Of a stretch of DNA of 64,000 nt, positions 18,456 through 28,060 are shown in pieces. Position numbers and translations under genes: made by a program. Below the pieces are notes generated by a model. The model ran no database searches. It was given only the letters and a program-made list of their open reading frames with translations, and was not told the origin of the DNA. How positions within the stretch are numbered: the first letter of the stretch is position 1; each line of letters opens with the position of its first letter. The stretch comes from Desulfobacterales bacterium (GTDB lineage Bacteria; Desulfobacterota; Desulfobacteria; Desulfobacterales; JAHEIW01): contig JASJAN010000008.1 of NCBI GenBank assembly GCA_030066985.1, positions 62,001 to 126,000 of the forward strand, given 5' to 3'.

Positions 18456-19730
18456 ATGAAGGATCAGGAAAAAACGAGACAACAGCTTATACGGGAGTTG
18501 ATGGTACTGCGTGCACAGGCAGGGCAATTAGCATCGCAGCATCGACATACCAAACAGGCTCTAAGAGAAAGCCAGCAGCAGTTACAGCAGGCGCAAAAAA
18601 TGGAAACACTGGGGACCCTGGTCGCCGGGGTTGCCCATGAAATTAACAACCCCATCAACCTCATTATGTATAATTTGCCGCTCATTCAGAAAATTTGGTC
18701 CGATTTTTTACCGCTTTTAATTGAACGCAAAAAAGATTATCCAGACCAGAAGTTTGGTGGATTTACCTACGACTTTCTGGAAGACAATTTATCCCAGTTG
18801 GTGGGAGACATGGATATGGCTGCGAATCGGGTGGCCAAAATCGTATCTGATCTTAAAAATTTTTCTAAACAGTCAAATGTGGCTGAAAAATCTTCCCTGC
18901 AGGTCAATACGGCCGTTAAAAACGCCCTGCGTCTGGCCCAGACGACCCTGCGGAAATCCGACGTCAAAATTGAGTTGCAGCTGGATGACAATCTGCCGGA
19001 GATAGAAGGCAATCTGCAAAGTATTGAACAAGTTATCTTAAATATTCTCATCAACGCCGTACAAGCCATTCATCATGATAATGGCATCATCCGAATTCGC
19101 ACAGGATTTGAAATGAAAAGCGGGCGCATCCTGATTGCCATCGGTGATAATGGCCGTGGCATATCGCCGGCGATCGTCGATAGGTTATTTTTACCATTTG
19201 TTACCGATAAGCAGGAACAGGGGGGGACAGGTCTGGGCCTATCCGTCACCTATGGCCTCGTGCAGGCACATGGCGGTGACATTGCATTTGATACCCGGCC
19301 GGCGGAGGGGACAACGTTTACCATTTCGTTGCCGATCCTTCGAAAAAGTGATGCGGCCAAAATTCTGATTGTCGATGATGATCATACGATACGATCAATG
19401 CTCACCGAGGCCCTTGCCTTGAATAGACCCAGGCCGTTCTTAATTGAAGAGGCCTCTAACGGGATAGAAGCTTCAATAAAACTGGGTACCTATCGCCCGG
19501 ATCTTCTGATACTGGATATTTTCATGCCTGAAATGGACGGTCTTGAAGTTTGCCGTCTCATTAAAAATGAACCCGAGCTTTCGGATATGAAAGTGCTGAT
19601 TTCAACAGGCTACCCGGATCACACCAAGCTGGATATTATGGCCAAATTGGGTTTTGAAAACGTGATTTATAAGCCCTTTGATCTGGTGGAATTTGTCAAC
19701 AGAGTTGAGTCGATTCTGGCAGGTGATTGA
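18456..19730 (+). CDS. Histidine kinase with C-terminal receiver domain
   Basis: A 424-residue cytosolic hybrid kinase. The order is an N-terminal Gln-rich coiled coil (about 1-50), a HisKA dimerisation box with phospho-acceptor H61 in AGVAHEINNPIN, and a HATPase_c domain (N box N-I-L-I-N-A-V-Q-A-I, G boxes IGDNGRGI and GGTGLGLSV). The C-terminal receiver (KILIVDDD) has the phospho-acceptor near residue 354 in LDIFMPEMDG and K in YKPFD. No sensor or membrane segment is seen. The ATG at 18456 is chosen; an in-frame ATG at 18405 overlaps murI and lacks a ribosome site. No DNA-binding output lies next to it, so the partner is unknown. Confidence 0.9.
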   Translation: MKDQEKTRQQLIRELMVLRAQAGQLASQHRHTKQALRESQQQLQQAQKMETLGTLVAGVAHEINNPINLIMYNLPLIQKIWSDFLPLLIERKKDYPDQKFGGFTYDFLEDNLSQLVGDMDMAANRVAKIVSDLKNFSKQSNVAEKSSLQVNTAVKNALRLAQTTLRKSDVKIELQLDDNLPEIEGNLQSIEQVILNILINAVQAIHHDNGIIRIRTGFEMKSGRILIAIGDNGRGISPAIVDRLFLPFVTDKQEQGGTGLGLSVTYGLVQAHGGDIAFDTRPAEGTTFTISLPILRKSDAAKILIVDDDHTIRSMLTEALALNRPRPFLIEEASNGIEASIKLGTYRPDLLILDIFMPEMDGLEVCRLIKNEPELSDMKVLISTGYPDHTKLDIMAKLGFENVIYKPFDLVEFVNRVESILAGD

Positions 19731-19803
19731 ATCGATTGATGCCCTTTTGTCTAATACGACCGCCAGTGGTCAGTAACAACACCAGGCACCTCATTTGTCA
19801 TTG

Positions 19804-20892
19804 TTAAGCGGTTTTTTGGATGATATGAACATCGCGTTTGGGGTAGGGGATTTCAATGCCTGCCGCATCAAACCCTTCTTTGACGGCGTCGGTAATATGG
19901 GAAATTGTGTTCATCCGCTGCCGGGCATCCTGGATCCAAACCCGCAATTGTAGGTCCACCGAAGACTCGCCAAAATTTCGAACCACAACCTTTGCAGGTG
20001 GTTCTTGTGATACCCACTCGGTTTCATTGGCAACCTGCAGAATAATGTCTTTGGCTTTCTGCAAATCGGCATCATAAGCAATACCAATATTGATGCGAAC
20101 CCTGATTTTTTCAGAAATGTGGGTATAATTGATGATATCCCGCAGCATAATTTCATTGTTGGGGATGATAATGACGATATTGTCGGTGGTTTTAATCTTA
20201 GTGGCGCGCAGTCCGATATCGATCACGTCGCCCCAGGTGGCACTGCCGGTTGGTGCTCTCCAGACCTCAATGCGATCACCCACCTCAAACGGTCGATCAA
20301 TGATCAGTAAAATGCCGGCGATCAGGTTTGACAGCGTATCTTTGGCTGCAAAGCCGACAGCCACACCGGCTACCCCGGCGCCTGCAATAAATGGCACGAC
20401 ATTGACGCCCAGCATATCGAGGGCAATAATGATGGCCACGGTGTAAACGATAAAGTCGGAAAATCGAATCAGTAAATCAAAGACAATATCATCAATTTTG
20501 CTATCGGTTTTATGGGCCACCCGTGCCTGCAAATAGCGGATGGTGACGATCAAGAAATTTTTAACCGGCCCGGCAAACAGAATAACGAACAGGGCATAAA
20601 ATATTTTAGCGACGAATGGAAGTTTAAATACGGCGATCAGGTAGGTGCCGGTTAACAACACCAGCGTGTAGAAAAGGGCTTTGCGAAAGATTTTAAAAAG
20701 CGCCTCCTGAATGTCAATCAGGTTGATTTTTTGCATGCGCTTTTCAATAAAAGACAACAACAGCCGCATGATAAACCACACGATAAAAAAAGCGACCAGT
20801 GTTAGGGACACCTTCAATGCGATCTTCAGATAGGGGGCTTCTAAACCAAAAGCGGTTTCAAGTTTGGTAAACCAGTTGTTCAGTTGCTCCAT
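19804..20892 (-). CDS. MscS-family mechanosensitive ion channel
   Basis: A 362-residue inner-membrane channel. Several N-terminal helices precede the conserved pore helix (GVAGVAVGFAAKDTLSNLIAG, about residues 175-195). The following beta domain has RPFEVGDRIEV, and the family's C-terminal domain ends EIPYPKRDVH. It is larger than E. coli MscS (286) by extra N-terminal helices. A second, unrelated-length MscS protein lies at 37392-39110. Confidence 0.92.
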   Translation of the reverse strand: MEQLNNWFTKLETAFGLEAPYLKIALKVSLTLVAFFIVWFIMRLLLSFIEKRMQKINLIDIQEALFKIFRKALFYTLVLLTGTYLIAVFKLPFVAKIFYALFVILFAGPVKNFLIVTIRYLQARVAHKTDSKIDDIVFDLLIRFSDFIVYTVAIIIALDMLGVNVVPFIAGAGVAGVAVGFAAKDTLSNLIAGILLIIDRPFEVGDRIEVWRAPTGSATWGDVIDIGLRATKIKTTDNIVIIIPNNEIMLRDIINYTHISEKIRVRINIGIAYDADLQKAKDIILQVANETEWVSQEPPAKVVVRNFGESSVDLQLRVWIQDARQRMNTISHITDAVKEGFDAAGIEIPYPKRDVHIIQKTA

Positions 20893-21167
20893 GATGCACC
20901 TTTACTCCCACGTGCTATAAGCGTGCTTGCGTTTGGGTTGCGCTACCAATTGTCTGTCCATTTAAAAAAACGATGAATATCATCGCACCACCGCCACCGG
21001 ACACAGTAATCAGCGGGCCATTTCAGTGAAATTGATATAGGGGCGGGGGCGCTTATTCGCGCAATCATTGACATTCAATGGCGCTACAAACAGCGGCCGA
21101 AGCGGCAAAATGCCCCTAGCCTTCAGTAAGGAATGATCTGAATGTTGACTCAAAATGAAATTGCCCG

Positions 21168-21941
21168 TTAGGTTTCATTCGAGAAAAAGCTGGCCTTGAG
21201 ATACTCACGGTTTAAACGGGCAATATTGACGATAGACAGCTCTTTGGGGCATGCGTTTTCACATTCGCGGTGATTGGAGCAATTTCCAAAACCGCAGGCG
21301 TCCATGGTTTTGACCATATTAAGCGCCCGCCGGGCGGCTTCCGGTCTGCCCTGGGGCAGCAGCGCCAGCTGAGAAACTTTCCCGCTGACAAAAAGCATTG
21401 CCGAAGCGCTGGGACAGGCGGCTACGCAGGCGCCGCAGCCGATACAGGCGGCAGCGTCCATTGCTTTCTCAGCAACATCCTGAGCAATGGGCAGGGCATT
21501 GCCATCCGGTGCGCCGCCGGTATTGGCGGATATGAATCCGCCCGCGGCCATGATTTTGTCAAGCGCGCTGCGGTCCACCACCAGGTCTTTGACAACCTTA
21601 AAGGCCCGGGCACGAAAGGGTTCCACTATGATGGTATCCCCATCTGAAAATTGTCGCATGTGAAGCTGACATAACGTGGTTGCTTTCTGCGGTCCATGGG
21701 CTCTGCCGTCAACCACCGCACCGCAGGTGCCGCAAATGCCTTCACGGCAGTCATTGTCAAAGGCAATCGGATCCTTGCCTTCCAGCGTCAGCTGTTCGTT
21801 GACTGAATCCAGCATTTCGATAAAGGACATGTGCACCGATATATCGCGGGCGGTAACGGTCTCAAAATGCCCTTTTTTTTCTGTTCCTTGCTGCCGCCAG
21901 ACTTTAAGGGTTAGATTAAGGGTTTTGGGCAGTTTTTTCAC
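21168..21941 (-). CDS. sdhB: Succinate dehydrogenase/fumarate reductase iron-sulfur subunit
   Basis: A 257-residue subunit that carries electrons between the flavoprotein and the quinone site. The [2Fe-2S] site is [10 protein letters not shown]...C (about residues 61-85). The [4Fe-4S] site is [12 protein letters not shown] (about 146-157), and the [3Fe-4S]/second cluster cysteines are in [17 protein letters not shown]. It starts at GTG, overlapping the sdhA stop by 4 bases, so it is coupled. It is the last gene of sdhCAB. Direction (succinate oxidation or fumarate reduction) cannot be told from sequence. Confidence 0.95.
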   Translation of the reverse strand: MKKLPKTLNLTLKVWRQQGTEKKGHFETVTARDISVHMSFIEMLDSVNEQLTLEGKDPIAFDNDCREGICGTCGAVVDGRAHGPQKATTLCQLHMRQFSDGDTIIVEPFRARAFKVVKDLVVDRSALDKIMAAGGFISANTGGAPDGNALPIAQDVAEKAMDAAACIGCGACVAACPSASAMLFVSGKVSQLALLPQGRPEAARRALNMVKTMDACGFGNCSNHRECENACPKELSIVNIARLNREYLKASFFSNET

Positions 21942-23851
21942 TTATAACTCCTTTGGCTCAACGCCACGTTTTCAAACTCCAGAGGTTCTTTATGGTGTTT
22001 GGGCTTTTGATTGCTGCCGGCATATTCCCATACGGACACATGCGAAAAATTTTCATCATCGCGCTGGGCTTCGCCCTCTTCAGTCTGAGATTCTGTGCGG
22101 AAATGGCCGCCGCAAGACTCGCTGCGTTGCAGGGCGTCATGAATCATGATTTCGGCAAATTCCAGGCTGTCTGCCAGGCGTCCGGCTTTTTCAAGGCTTT
22201 TGTTATAATCCTTGTCCGTTCCCGGCACCAACAGATTTTCCCAGTATTCAGCGCGTAGATCTTGAATCAGCCCCAGGGCTTTTTGAAGACCTTTTTCCTC
22301 ACGGGACATACCACAGTAATCCCACATCACGCGACCCAGTTCGCGGGCGAAGTTGTCCGCAGTGCGCTTGCCCTTGATGGACATCAGCCGGTTAATACCG
22401 TCATTGACTGCCTGGGTGGTTTGCTTAAAGGCGTCATGGTCAGCATTGACCGATGACAGCGATGTCCCGGCAAAATATCCGCCAATCGTATAGGGGATGA
22501 TAAAGTAGCCGTCCGCCAGTCCCTGCATCAGGGCACTGGCCCCCAGGCGGTTGGCCCCGTGGTCGGAAAAATTGGCTTCCCCAAGTACGAATAATCCCGG
22601 AATCGTGCTCATCAGATTGTAATCCACCCATAATCCGCCCATGGTATAGTGAGAGGCCGGATATATCATCATCGGTTTCTGATACGGAGAATCATCGCTG
22701 ATGAGCTCATACATATCAAAAAGATTACCGTATTTTTTTGCAATGGTGTCTTTGCCATCGCGTTTAATTGCATCGGCAAAATCCAAATATACCGCGCAGC
22801 GTGTTAGGCCTACCCCCTTGCCGTCATCACACTGGGCTTTGGCCGCACGCGAGGCCACATCGCGCGGAACCAGATTCCCAAAGCTGGGGTACTTTTCTTC
22901 GAGGTAATAATCGCGATCTCCTTCGGGAATATCCTGCGGGTCCCGGATGTCACCGGCATTATGTGGCACCCAGACACGGCCATCATTGCGAAGGCTTTCA
23001 CTCATTAGCGTCAGTTTGGACTGGTGATCACCGGTATGGGGAATACAAGTGGGGTGAATCTGGGTAAAACAGGGATTGGCGAACACGGCGCCTTTGCGGT
23101 AAGCCCGAAATCCGGCGCCCACGTTGGAAGATTCAGCATTGGTGGAAAGATAATACACATTGCCGTAACCGCCTGTACACAGCACGACTGCATCGGCGGC
23201 ATAGCTTTCCAGTTCGCCACTGATCAAATTTCTGACAACAATCCCACGGGCCTGACCGTTGACCAGCACCAGATCCATCATTTCTCGTCGCGCGAATAAA
23301 GTGACCATGCCGGCACCCACCTGCCGCATTAGCGCACTGTAGGCGCCCAACAGCAGCTGCTGGCCTGTCTGGCCCCGCGCATAAAATGTTCGGGAGACCT
23401 GGGAGCCGCCGAAAGATCGATTGGCCAATAAGCCGCCATAATCCCGCGCAAACGGAACGCCTTGGGCGACACATTGATCAATAATATTGTTGCTCAACTG
23501 GGCCAGGCGATACACATTGGCTTCACGGGCCCGGAAATCTCCGCCTTTAACGGTATCATAGAACAGTCGCCAGATGCTGTCGCCTTCGTTGGTATAATTT
23601 TTGGCCGCATTGATTCCCCCCTGGGCGGCAATGCTGTGTGCCCGCCGCGGTGAATCCTGAATGCAAAAGGTTTTGACATGATATCCCAGCTCGGCCAGGC
23701 TGGCAGAAGCCGAGGCGCCCGCCAGACCGGTTCCGACCACGATAATGTCGAATTTGCGCTTATTGGCCGGATTGACCAGCTTCAATTCAAAGCGGTGACG
23801 GTCCCACTTTTCGGCCAGCGGGCCGGCCGGTATGTGTGCATCAAGTTGCAT
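21938..23851 (-). CDS. sdhA: Succinate dehydrogenase/fumarate reductase flavoprotein subunit
   Basis: A 637-residue catalytic subunit interconverting succinate and fumarate. The FAD-binding Rossmann motif is [12 protein letters not shown] (about 38-49), and the covalent-FAD histidine lies in [15 protein letters not shown]. The substrate-site segment HPTCIPH and the C-terminal H-Y-T-M-G-G are also visible. AAGGA precedes the ATG. The gene order cytochrome b, flavoprotein, iron-sulfur and the length fit the type-B (B. subtilis/Wolinella-like) complex used by many deltaproteobacteria. Confidence 0.96.
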   Translation of the reverse strand: MQLDAHIPAGPLAEKWDRHRFELKLVNPANKRKFDIIVVGTGLAGASASASLAELGYHVKTFCIQDSPRRAHSIAAQGGINAAKNYTNEGDSIWRLFYDTVKGGDFRAREANVYRLAQLSNNIIDQCVAQGVPFARDYGGLLANRSFGGSQVSRTFYARGQTGQQLLLGAYSALMRQVGAGMVTLFARREMMDLVLVNGQARGIVVRNLISGELESYAADAVVLCTGGYGNVYYLSTNAESSNVGAGFRAYRKGAVFANPCFTQIHPTCIPHTGDHQSKLTLMSESLRNDGRVWVPHNAGDIRDPQDIPEGDRDYYLEEKYPSFGNLVPRDVASRAAKAQCDDGKGVGLTRCAVYLDFADAIKRDGKDTIAKKYGNLFDMYELISDDSPYQKPMMIYPASHYTMGGLWVDYNLMSTIPGLFVLGEANFSDHGANRLGASALMQGLADGYFIIPYTIGGYFAGTSLSSVNADHDAFKQTTQAVNDGINRLMSIKGKRTADNFARELGRVMWDYCGMSREEKGLQKALGLIQDLRAEYWENLLVPGTDKDYNKSLEKAGRLADSLEFAEIMIHDALQRSESCGGHFRTESQTEEGEAQRDDENFSHVSVWEYAGSNQKPKHHKEPLEFENVALSQRSYK

Positions 23852-23900
23852 TCGGCTATTCCTTTTTAATTGGCATTAATGCTTGTTTGTTTTAAATTTT

Positions 23901-23990
23901 ACCACGAAGTTCATGAAGACCACGAAGTAAATAATGTGAAGGGTTTTGTTGCATTCATCTTCGTGAGGCCTCGTGCACTTTGTGGTGAAT
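23901..23990. repeat. CACGAAG-type inverted word cassette between sdhC and sdhA
   Basis: The left arm (23901-23928) has ACCACGAAGTTCATGAAG and ACCACGAAG. The right arm (23957-23990) has CTTCGTGAGGCCTCGTG and CTTTGTGGT in the complementary sense. The cassette fills the 158-base gap within the sdhCAB operon and could form a hairpin in the mRNA. Confidence 0.65.
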
Positions 23991-24021
23991 CGGAAATCAT
24001 CATGAGCTTGACCTTAACCGT

Positions 24022-24663
24022 CTAGCCGATAGTCCATAGATAAATCGGTAGCAGTCCAAATCCCAAACCAATCGTCAGGCCGACAATCACACTCAATACC
24101 ATGAGAGCCGGCATATACTTGGGATGGTTAGCCCCAAGGGTTTGAAATGCACTCCAAAAACCGTGGCGTACGTGTAAAGCAACGATGATCATCACCAATA
24201 CATAGATGACCATATAAATGGGGTTGGCAAAGGCCGAGCGGACAATGTCAAAGATGGTTTGATCGCTTTTGTCCACAAAGCTGAAGTTGATCAGATGAAA
24301 GACCACAAATCCCAGAATGATTAATCCGGTATAAGGCATTGTCAAAGAACTGAGCGTACGCCCGCCCTCGGCCTGGTCATTTTGATAAGGCACAGATCTT
24401 GCTTTTAAGTTTTGGATAAAAAGGGTGATGCCGGTGATGACGTGAATTAACGCAAACACCAGCAAACCCAATTCAAGAACCGTTAGGATTGGACCCAGCG
24501 AGTGAAGTTTTTCAGCGTATGTGTTGAAAGCCGCCCCCCCCGCGTAAATGGTCAGGTTACCGGCCAGGTGGGTTACTAGAAAACCGATGAAACTCAAACC
24601 GGTAATGGCCATCAGCAGCTTTTTACCAACAGACGAGCTAAAAGTTTTGATCAGCCAGCTCAA
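24022..24663 (-). CDS. sdhC: Succinate dehydrogenase/fumarate reductase cytochrome b558 subunit
   Basis: A 213-residue membrane anchor with five hydrophobic helices, carrying two haems b and the quinone site. Candidate haem-ligand histidines lie in HLAGN, ALIHVITG, VFHLINF and ALHVRHG. The preferred start is TTG at 24663 (LSWLIKTF), four bases after GGAGG. The alternative TTG at 24684 puts that site inside the gene. It is first in sdhC-sdhA-sdhB. Confidence 0.9.
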   Translation of the reverse strand: MSWLIKTFSSSVGKKLLMAITGLSFIGFLVTHLAGNLTIYAGGAAFNTYAEKLHSLGPILTVLELGLLVFALIHVITGITLFIQNLKARSVPYQNDQAEGGRTLSSLTMPYTGLIILGFVVFHLINFSFVDKSDQTIFDIVRSAFANPIYMVIYVLVMIIVALHVRHGFWSAFQTLGANHPKYMPALMVLSVIVGLTIGLGFGLLPIYLWTIG

Positions 24664-24741
24664 TTTTACCTCCAATGTATACAATTAAGGACATAAGTGT
24701 ATACTTTTACACACAAATTTAAAAATAAAAAAGATTATTTT

Positions 24742-25311
24742 TTAATCGTTTCTGTTATTGGTGTCAATATATTTATTCAGCCACCAGTCGTCGCGATGGG
24801 TTTCCATTATGTTTCGGGCGACGTCTTTGCCAATTGTCGTTTGAATGCGATCAACAACATGCGGCAGCCACGTATCAGGTGGGGTATATCCAATATCGGC
24901 TAGATATTTTAGTTCGAGAATGAGTGCTATCTGGTCGGCATCATGCGCCAATTTGGCTTCGTCCGAGCGGTTTTGGTTGAATTCCTGGATCAAATCGGTA
25001 ATGGCGGCGCCAAATGGAAGATCCGCGGTTGTATCTTGCAGGGCCTTGGCCTCGTCGGCGGTTACATATGTTTTGTGCACGGTATTCAAATCACCGATCC
25101 TGGCCTCGGGCAAATCGTGTACTAGGCACATGCTGATCAATTTAAGGGCATCGACTTCGGGCTGTAACTGGGCCAACACATAAGCGATAAACGTCGTACT
25201 GAAGGTATGTTCCGCGACGGATTCCTTGCCGGATCCAAGAAAATGGAATCCTGATCGCGGAATTTCTTTGAGCATTTTAGCTTCAAACAGCAAGTTGGCA
25301 ATGTTTTTCAT
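24742..25311 (-). CDS. HD-domain hydrolase (YfbR/HDDC2-like)
   Basis: A 189-residue protein with the HD metal-site pattern: H in AEHTFSTTF (about 33), HD in CLVHDLPEARIGD (about 68-69), and a later D. The HDLPEA motif is typical of the YfbR/HDDC2 branch, which includes 5'-deoxynucleotidases that may cleanse the nucleotide pool. The ATG at 25311 follows GGGAG; an in-frame TTG at 25323 is rejected. It lies downstream of a CAGGTGTCAG word cassette. Confidence 0.82.
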   Translation of the reverse strand: MKNIANLLFEAKMLKEIPRSGFHFLGSGKESVAEHTFSTTFIAYVLAQLQPEVDALKLISMCLVHDLPEARIGDLNTVHKTYVTADEAKALQDTTADLPFGAAITDLIQEFNQNRSDEAKLAHDADQIALILELKYLADIGYTPPDTWLPHVVDRIQTTIGKDVARNIMETHRDDWWLNKYIDTNNRND

Positions 25312-25330
25312 AGCAGCTCCCAAGTAAAGT

Positions 25331-25484
25331 ACAGGTTTCAGGTGTCAGGTTTCAGGTGTCAGTGCTCAGTCATCACAGGTCAGAAAACAGCGAAGCGGTG
25401 CAAACAAAGCTTGTCCGCAGTTATCTTGGCATTGTAGTCGGATAACGGTTTACTGAAACCTGACACCTGAACACTGAAAACTTT
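25331..25484. repeat. CAGGTGTCAG-type inverted word cassette (copy 1)
   Basis: The left arm (25331-25370) repeats CAGGTTTCAGGTGTCAGG. The right arm (25451-25484) reads CTGAAACCTGACACCTGAACACTG in the complementary sense. The centre is unique. It lies upstream of the HD gene (minus) and before tolQ (plus). The words recur at 35411-35567. Confidence 0.75.
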
Positions 25485-25562
25485 TTAACAGCTAACACCA
25501 TAGTGAGGGTTGTCTTCAAACGCAACCCCAAAATTTGGGCACGATGACGGCCTTCAAACCTG

Positions 25563-25590
25563 TTGACACTTCACCTATATTCATTATACT
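25563..25590 (+). promoter_or_regulatory. sigma70-type promoter of the tol-pal operon
   Basis: TTGACA at 25563-25568 and TATACT at 25585-25590 are separated by 16 bases. It would start transcription near 25597, about 115 bases before the tolQ ATG. Confidence 0.65.
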
Positions 25591-25712
25591 TTAAAGTGTT
25601 TAGACGCATCATGACACATTCTAAGCGAAGGGTAGGTCAACAATCCGGCTGCTGTTAACCACGGTTTTGTTCTTATTTCATTAACCCCCAACTCGGAAGT
25701 GGAGATCTGTTT

Positions 25713-26462
25713 ATGGGTATTGCTCAGCTCGATATCGTCCATATGATCAGTAACGCGGGACCCATGGTTCAGTTTGTAATGCTGTTGCTGTTGTTTTTTT
25801 CAATTGTGTCCTGGGCCATCATACTGATTAAATATCGTTATATCCGTCGCGCTTTTAAAGAGTCGGCACAGTTCAGCGAATTTTTTTGGAAGAGCCGTGA
25901 TCTGTCCAATGCCTTTGCCAAAGCAAAACAGCTACCCGGCAGCCCCCAGGCACGCATTTTTCGAATCGGCTATGTAGAGCTTAAAAAGACGAGCCAGTCT
26001 GCGGCATCCAGCGTGGCACCAGATCCGACCATGAATAAAACATCCGGTAGTCAAAGCATGTCACTGGATGCCAGGTTCACAGGCACAGACAACATCAAAA
26101 GAGCGTTGCGTCGTGCCATTACTACCGAAATGACACGCATGACCCAGATGGTACCTTTTTTAGCGACTACTGGTAATACAGCACCATTCATCGGATTGTT
26201 CGGCACCGTATGGGGAATCATGAACTCTTTTATCGGTATCGGGCAGAAAGGTTCAGCCAATTTGGCAGTTGTGGCACCGGGAATATCCGAGGCCCTGGTG
26301 GCAACCGCGGCCGGTCTGGCAGCAGCAATTCCGGCGGTCATCGCCTATAATTTTTTTATGAGTAAAATACGTGTGGTCGAATCTGAACTCGATAGCTTTT
26401 CAGCTGACTTATTGAACATTATCGAGCGTGACATTCTGCGGACAGAGAGGAGAAGATCATGA
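25713..26462 (+). CDS. tolQ: TolQ proton-channel protein
   Basis: A 249-residue inner-membrane protein of the MotA/TolQ/ExbB family, part of the proton-driven TolQR motor that powers outer-membrane constriction. The N-terminal helix (about 17-38) is followed by a cytosolic loop with an unusual Ser/Thr-rich insertion (about 90-120). The family motif lies around LATTGNTAPFIGLFGTVWGI, and the third helix ends AAIPAVIAYNFF. It overlaps tolR by 4 bases. First gene of the operon. Confidence 0.94.
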   Translation: MGIAQLDIVHMISNAGPMVQFVMLLLLFFSIVSWAIILIKYRYIRRAFKESAQFSEFFWKSRDLSNAFAKAKQLPGSPQARIFRIGYVELKKTSQSAASSVAPDPTMNKTSGSQSMSLDARFTGTDNIKRALRRAITTEMTRMTQMVPFLATTGNTAPFIGLFGTVWGIMNSFIGIGQKGSANLAVVAPGISEALVATAAGLAAAIPAVIAYNFFMSKIRVVESELDSFSADLLNIIERDILRTERRRS

Positions 26463-26893
26463 AAGCTGGTGATAAAAGCGGCCAATTGATGTCCGACATT
26501 AATGTGACGCCGTTTGTGGATGTCATGCTGGTGTTGTTGATCATTTTTATGGTGACAGCGCCGATGATGATGCAGGGAATGGATGTCTCGCTGCCAGAAG
26601 CGACTGCAGAGCCGTTAGAATCCGAAAAAGAGCATTTAATTATCACCCTCAATACCCAGCATGAAGTCTTCATCAATGATTTCAAGGTTTCAGTCGACGG
26701 CCTTGGTGAAAAACTGACCAAAATTTTAGAAGGACGGTCTGAGCGGGAGGTCTTTCTCAAAGCCGATAAAAACATATCGTGGGGAATTGTGGCCCAGGTC
26801 ATGGCGGAAATTAAAGGGGCCGGTGTAGAAAAATTGGGAATGGTTACCGAACCCGAGAAGTTCGAAGAAGAACGTAAAAAGTCAAAATCTTAA
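26459..26893 (+). CDS. tolR: TolR membrane protein
   Basis: A 144-residue TolR/ExbD protein with a single N-terminal helix containing the proton-carrying Asp (DINVTPFVDVMLVLLIIFM) and a periplasmic domain. It works with TolQ to transmit proton-motive force to TolA. It is coupled to tolQ by a 4-base overlap, and tolA follows 5 bases later. Confidence 0.95.
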   Translation: MKAGDKSGQLMSDINVTPFVDVMLVLLIIFMVTAPMMMQGMDVSLPEATAEPLESEKEHLIITLNTQHEVFINDFKVSVDGLGEKLTKILEGRSEREVFLKADKNISWGIVAQVMAEIKGAGVEKLGMVTEPEKFEEERKKSKS

Positions 26894-26898
26894 TTGCC

Positions 26899-27807
26899 GT
26901 GCAGGATACCAAACATACTTACACCAGGCAATACCGAGGCAAGGAACCTGAGTCCCAGTCGATGGTGTTGCCGGTTGGCGTTTCATTTATTTTTCATCTG
27001 GTCGTTATCGGAGCGCTTATTTTTATGCCCGATTTTAGCGGTGGCTCACGATTTCGATCCGGGGTGGTAAATGTCAGCCTTGTTTCCCTGCCGTCGGCGG
27101 GTCCTCCAGCTGGTGGTCCGGCGCCGGCGCCCGCCAAGCCAGAGCCGGTCGTCAAAAAGCCGCCGCAAAAGCCTGCGGTCAAAATACCGGAGCCCAAACC
27201 TGTCCCGGTGGTTAAAAAGCCACCTAAGGCCGTTTCGCTGGCACCGAAAAAGAAAAAGGCCAAAAAGTCGCTGAAGAAAAAGACCTTAGACCGCTCAAAG
27301 GTAATTGATTCGGCGATTGACCGGATTGAAAAAAAAGTAGAGAAAACCGAAACTGATTCGGTGGCATCGGCCATTGAGGACCTAAAACGCAAAGTCGCTG
27401 CTTCCGAATCAACGGCTGGCAGTGGATCTGTAGGCAGCGCCTCCCAATCCCGAAGCGGTGCTGTGGGACCGGGCGGCGGATCCGGGAGCGGCGGTGCACG
27501 CGTGCAAGAATCCATATTGATTTACCAAGCTGAAATTCAGTATCAAATCCAAAAAAATTGGGCATTCTCACAGCAGCTGGCTGGTGAGAGTACAGAGCTG
27601 GAGGCCATTTTAGCGATAAAAGTATTGCGAAACGGGGAAATAGAGGATATTTGGTTTGACAAAAAATCCGGCAATGTGTACCTGGATGATTCGGCCTATA
27701 AAGCCCTGGTTAAATCAAACCCATTACCGCCGCTCCCAAACGACTACATGCGTCCATATTACAAAATCGGTTTACGCTTTGGCCCCAAAGGATTAAAACA
27801 AAAATAA
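26899..27807 (+). CDS. tolA: TolA/TonB-type energy transducer
   Basis: A 302-residue protein with one N-terminal helix (about 26-44) and a long Pro/Lys-rich stretch (VVKKPP repeats, about 75-130). A predicted coiled-coil segment follows, then a Gly/Ser linker and a C-terminal TonB/TolA-like domain (IQKNWAFSQQL ... YKALVKSNPLPPLP). It links TolQR to TolB and Pal across the periplasm. The start is GTG, 5 bases after the tolR stop and without a visible ribosome site, which suggests coupling. Confidence 0.9.
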   Translation: MQDTKHTYTRQYRGKEPESQSMVLPVGVSFIFHLVVIGALIFMPDFSGGSRFRSGVVNVSLVSLPSAGPPAGGPAPAPAKPEPVVKKPPQKPAVKIPEPKPVPVVKKPPKAVSLAPKKKKAKKSLKKKTLDRSKVIDSAIDRIEKKVEKTETDSVASAIEDLKRKVAASESTAGSGSVGSASQSRSGAVGPGGGSGSGGARVQESILIYQAEIQYQIQKNWAFSQQLAGESTELEAILAIKVLRNGEIEDIWFDKKSGNVYLDDSAYKALVKSNPLPPLPNDYMRPYYKIGLRFGPKGLKQK

Positions 27808-28060
27808 TTGCGATTTTACATAGCCGCCTATCGTGTGTGGCATGACCTGCTGTCGGTACACCTGAAGCAGGGGGTAAATAATAAAATCCGAGCTGTTTGG
27901 GCATCAAAAGCCCTATTCAACTGCATAAGACAAACCGGATGACAGGGTTGCTGCATTCGACAGAAGCCATAACAGGATCCCGTCGTCTGATGACCCAAAG
28001 GTTCTGGTCTTTGGCGTGCCACGCTGCATCAGATTCGGATTCAAACTACAAGGATCGACA

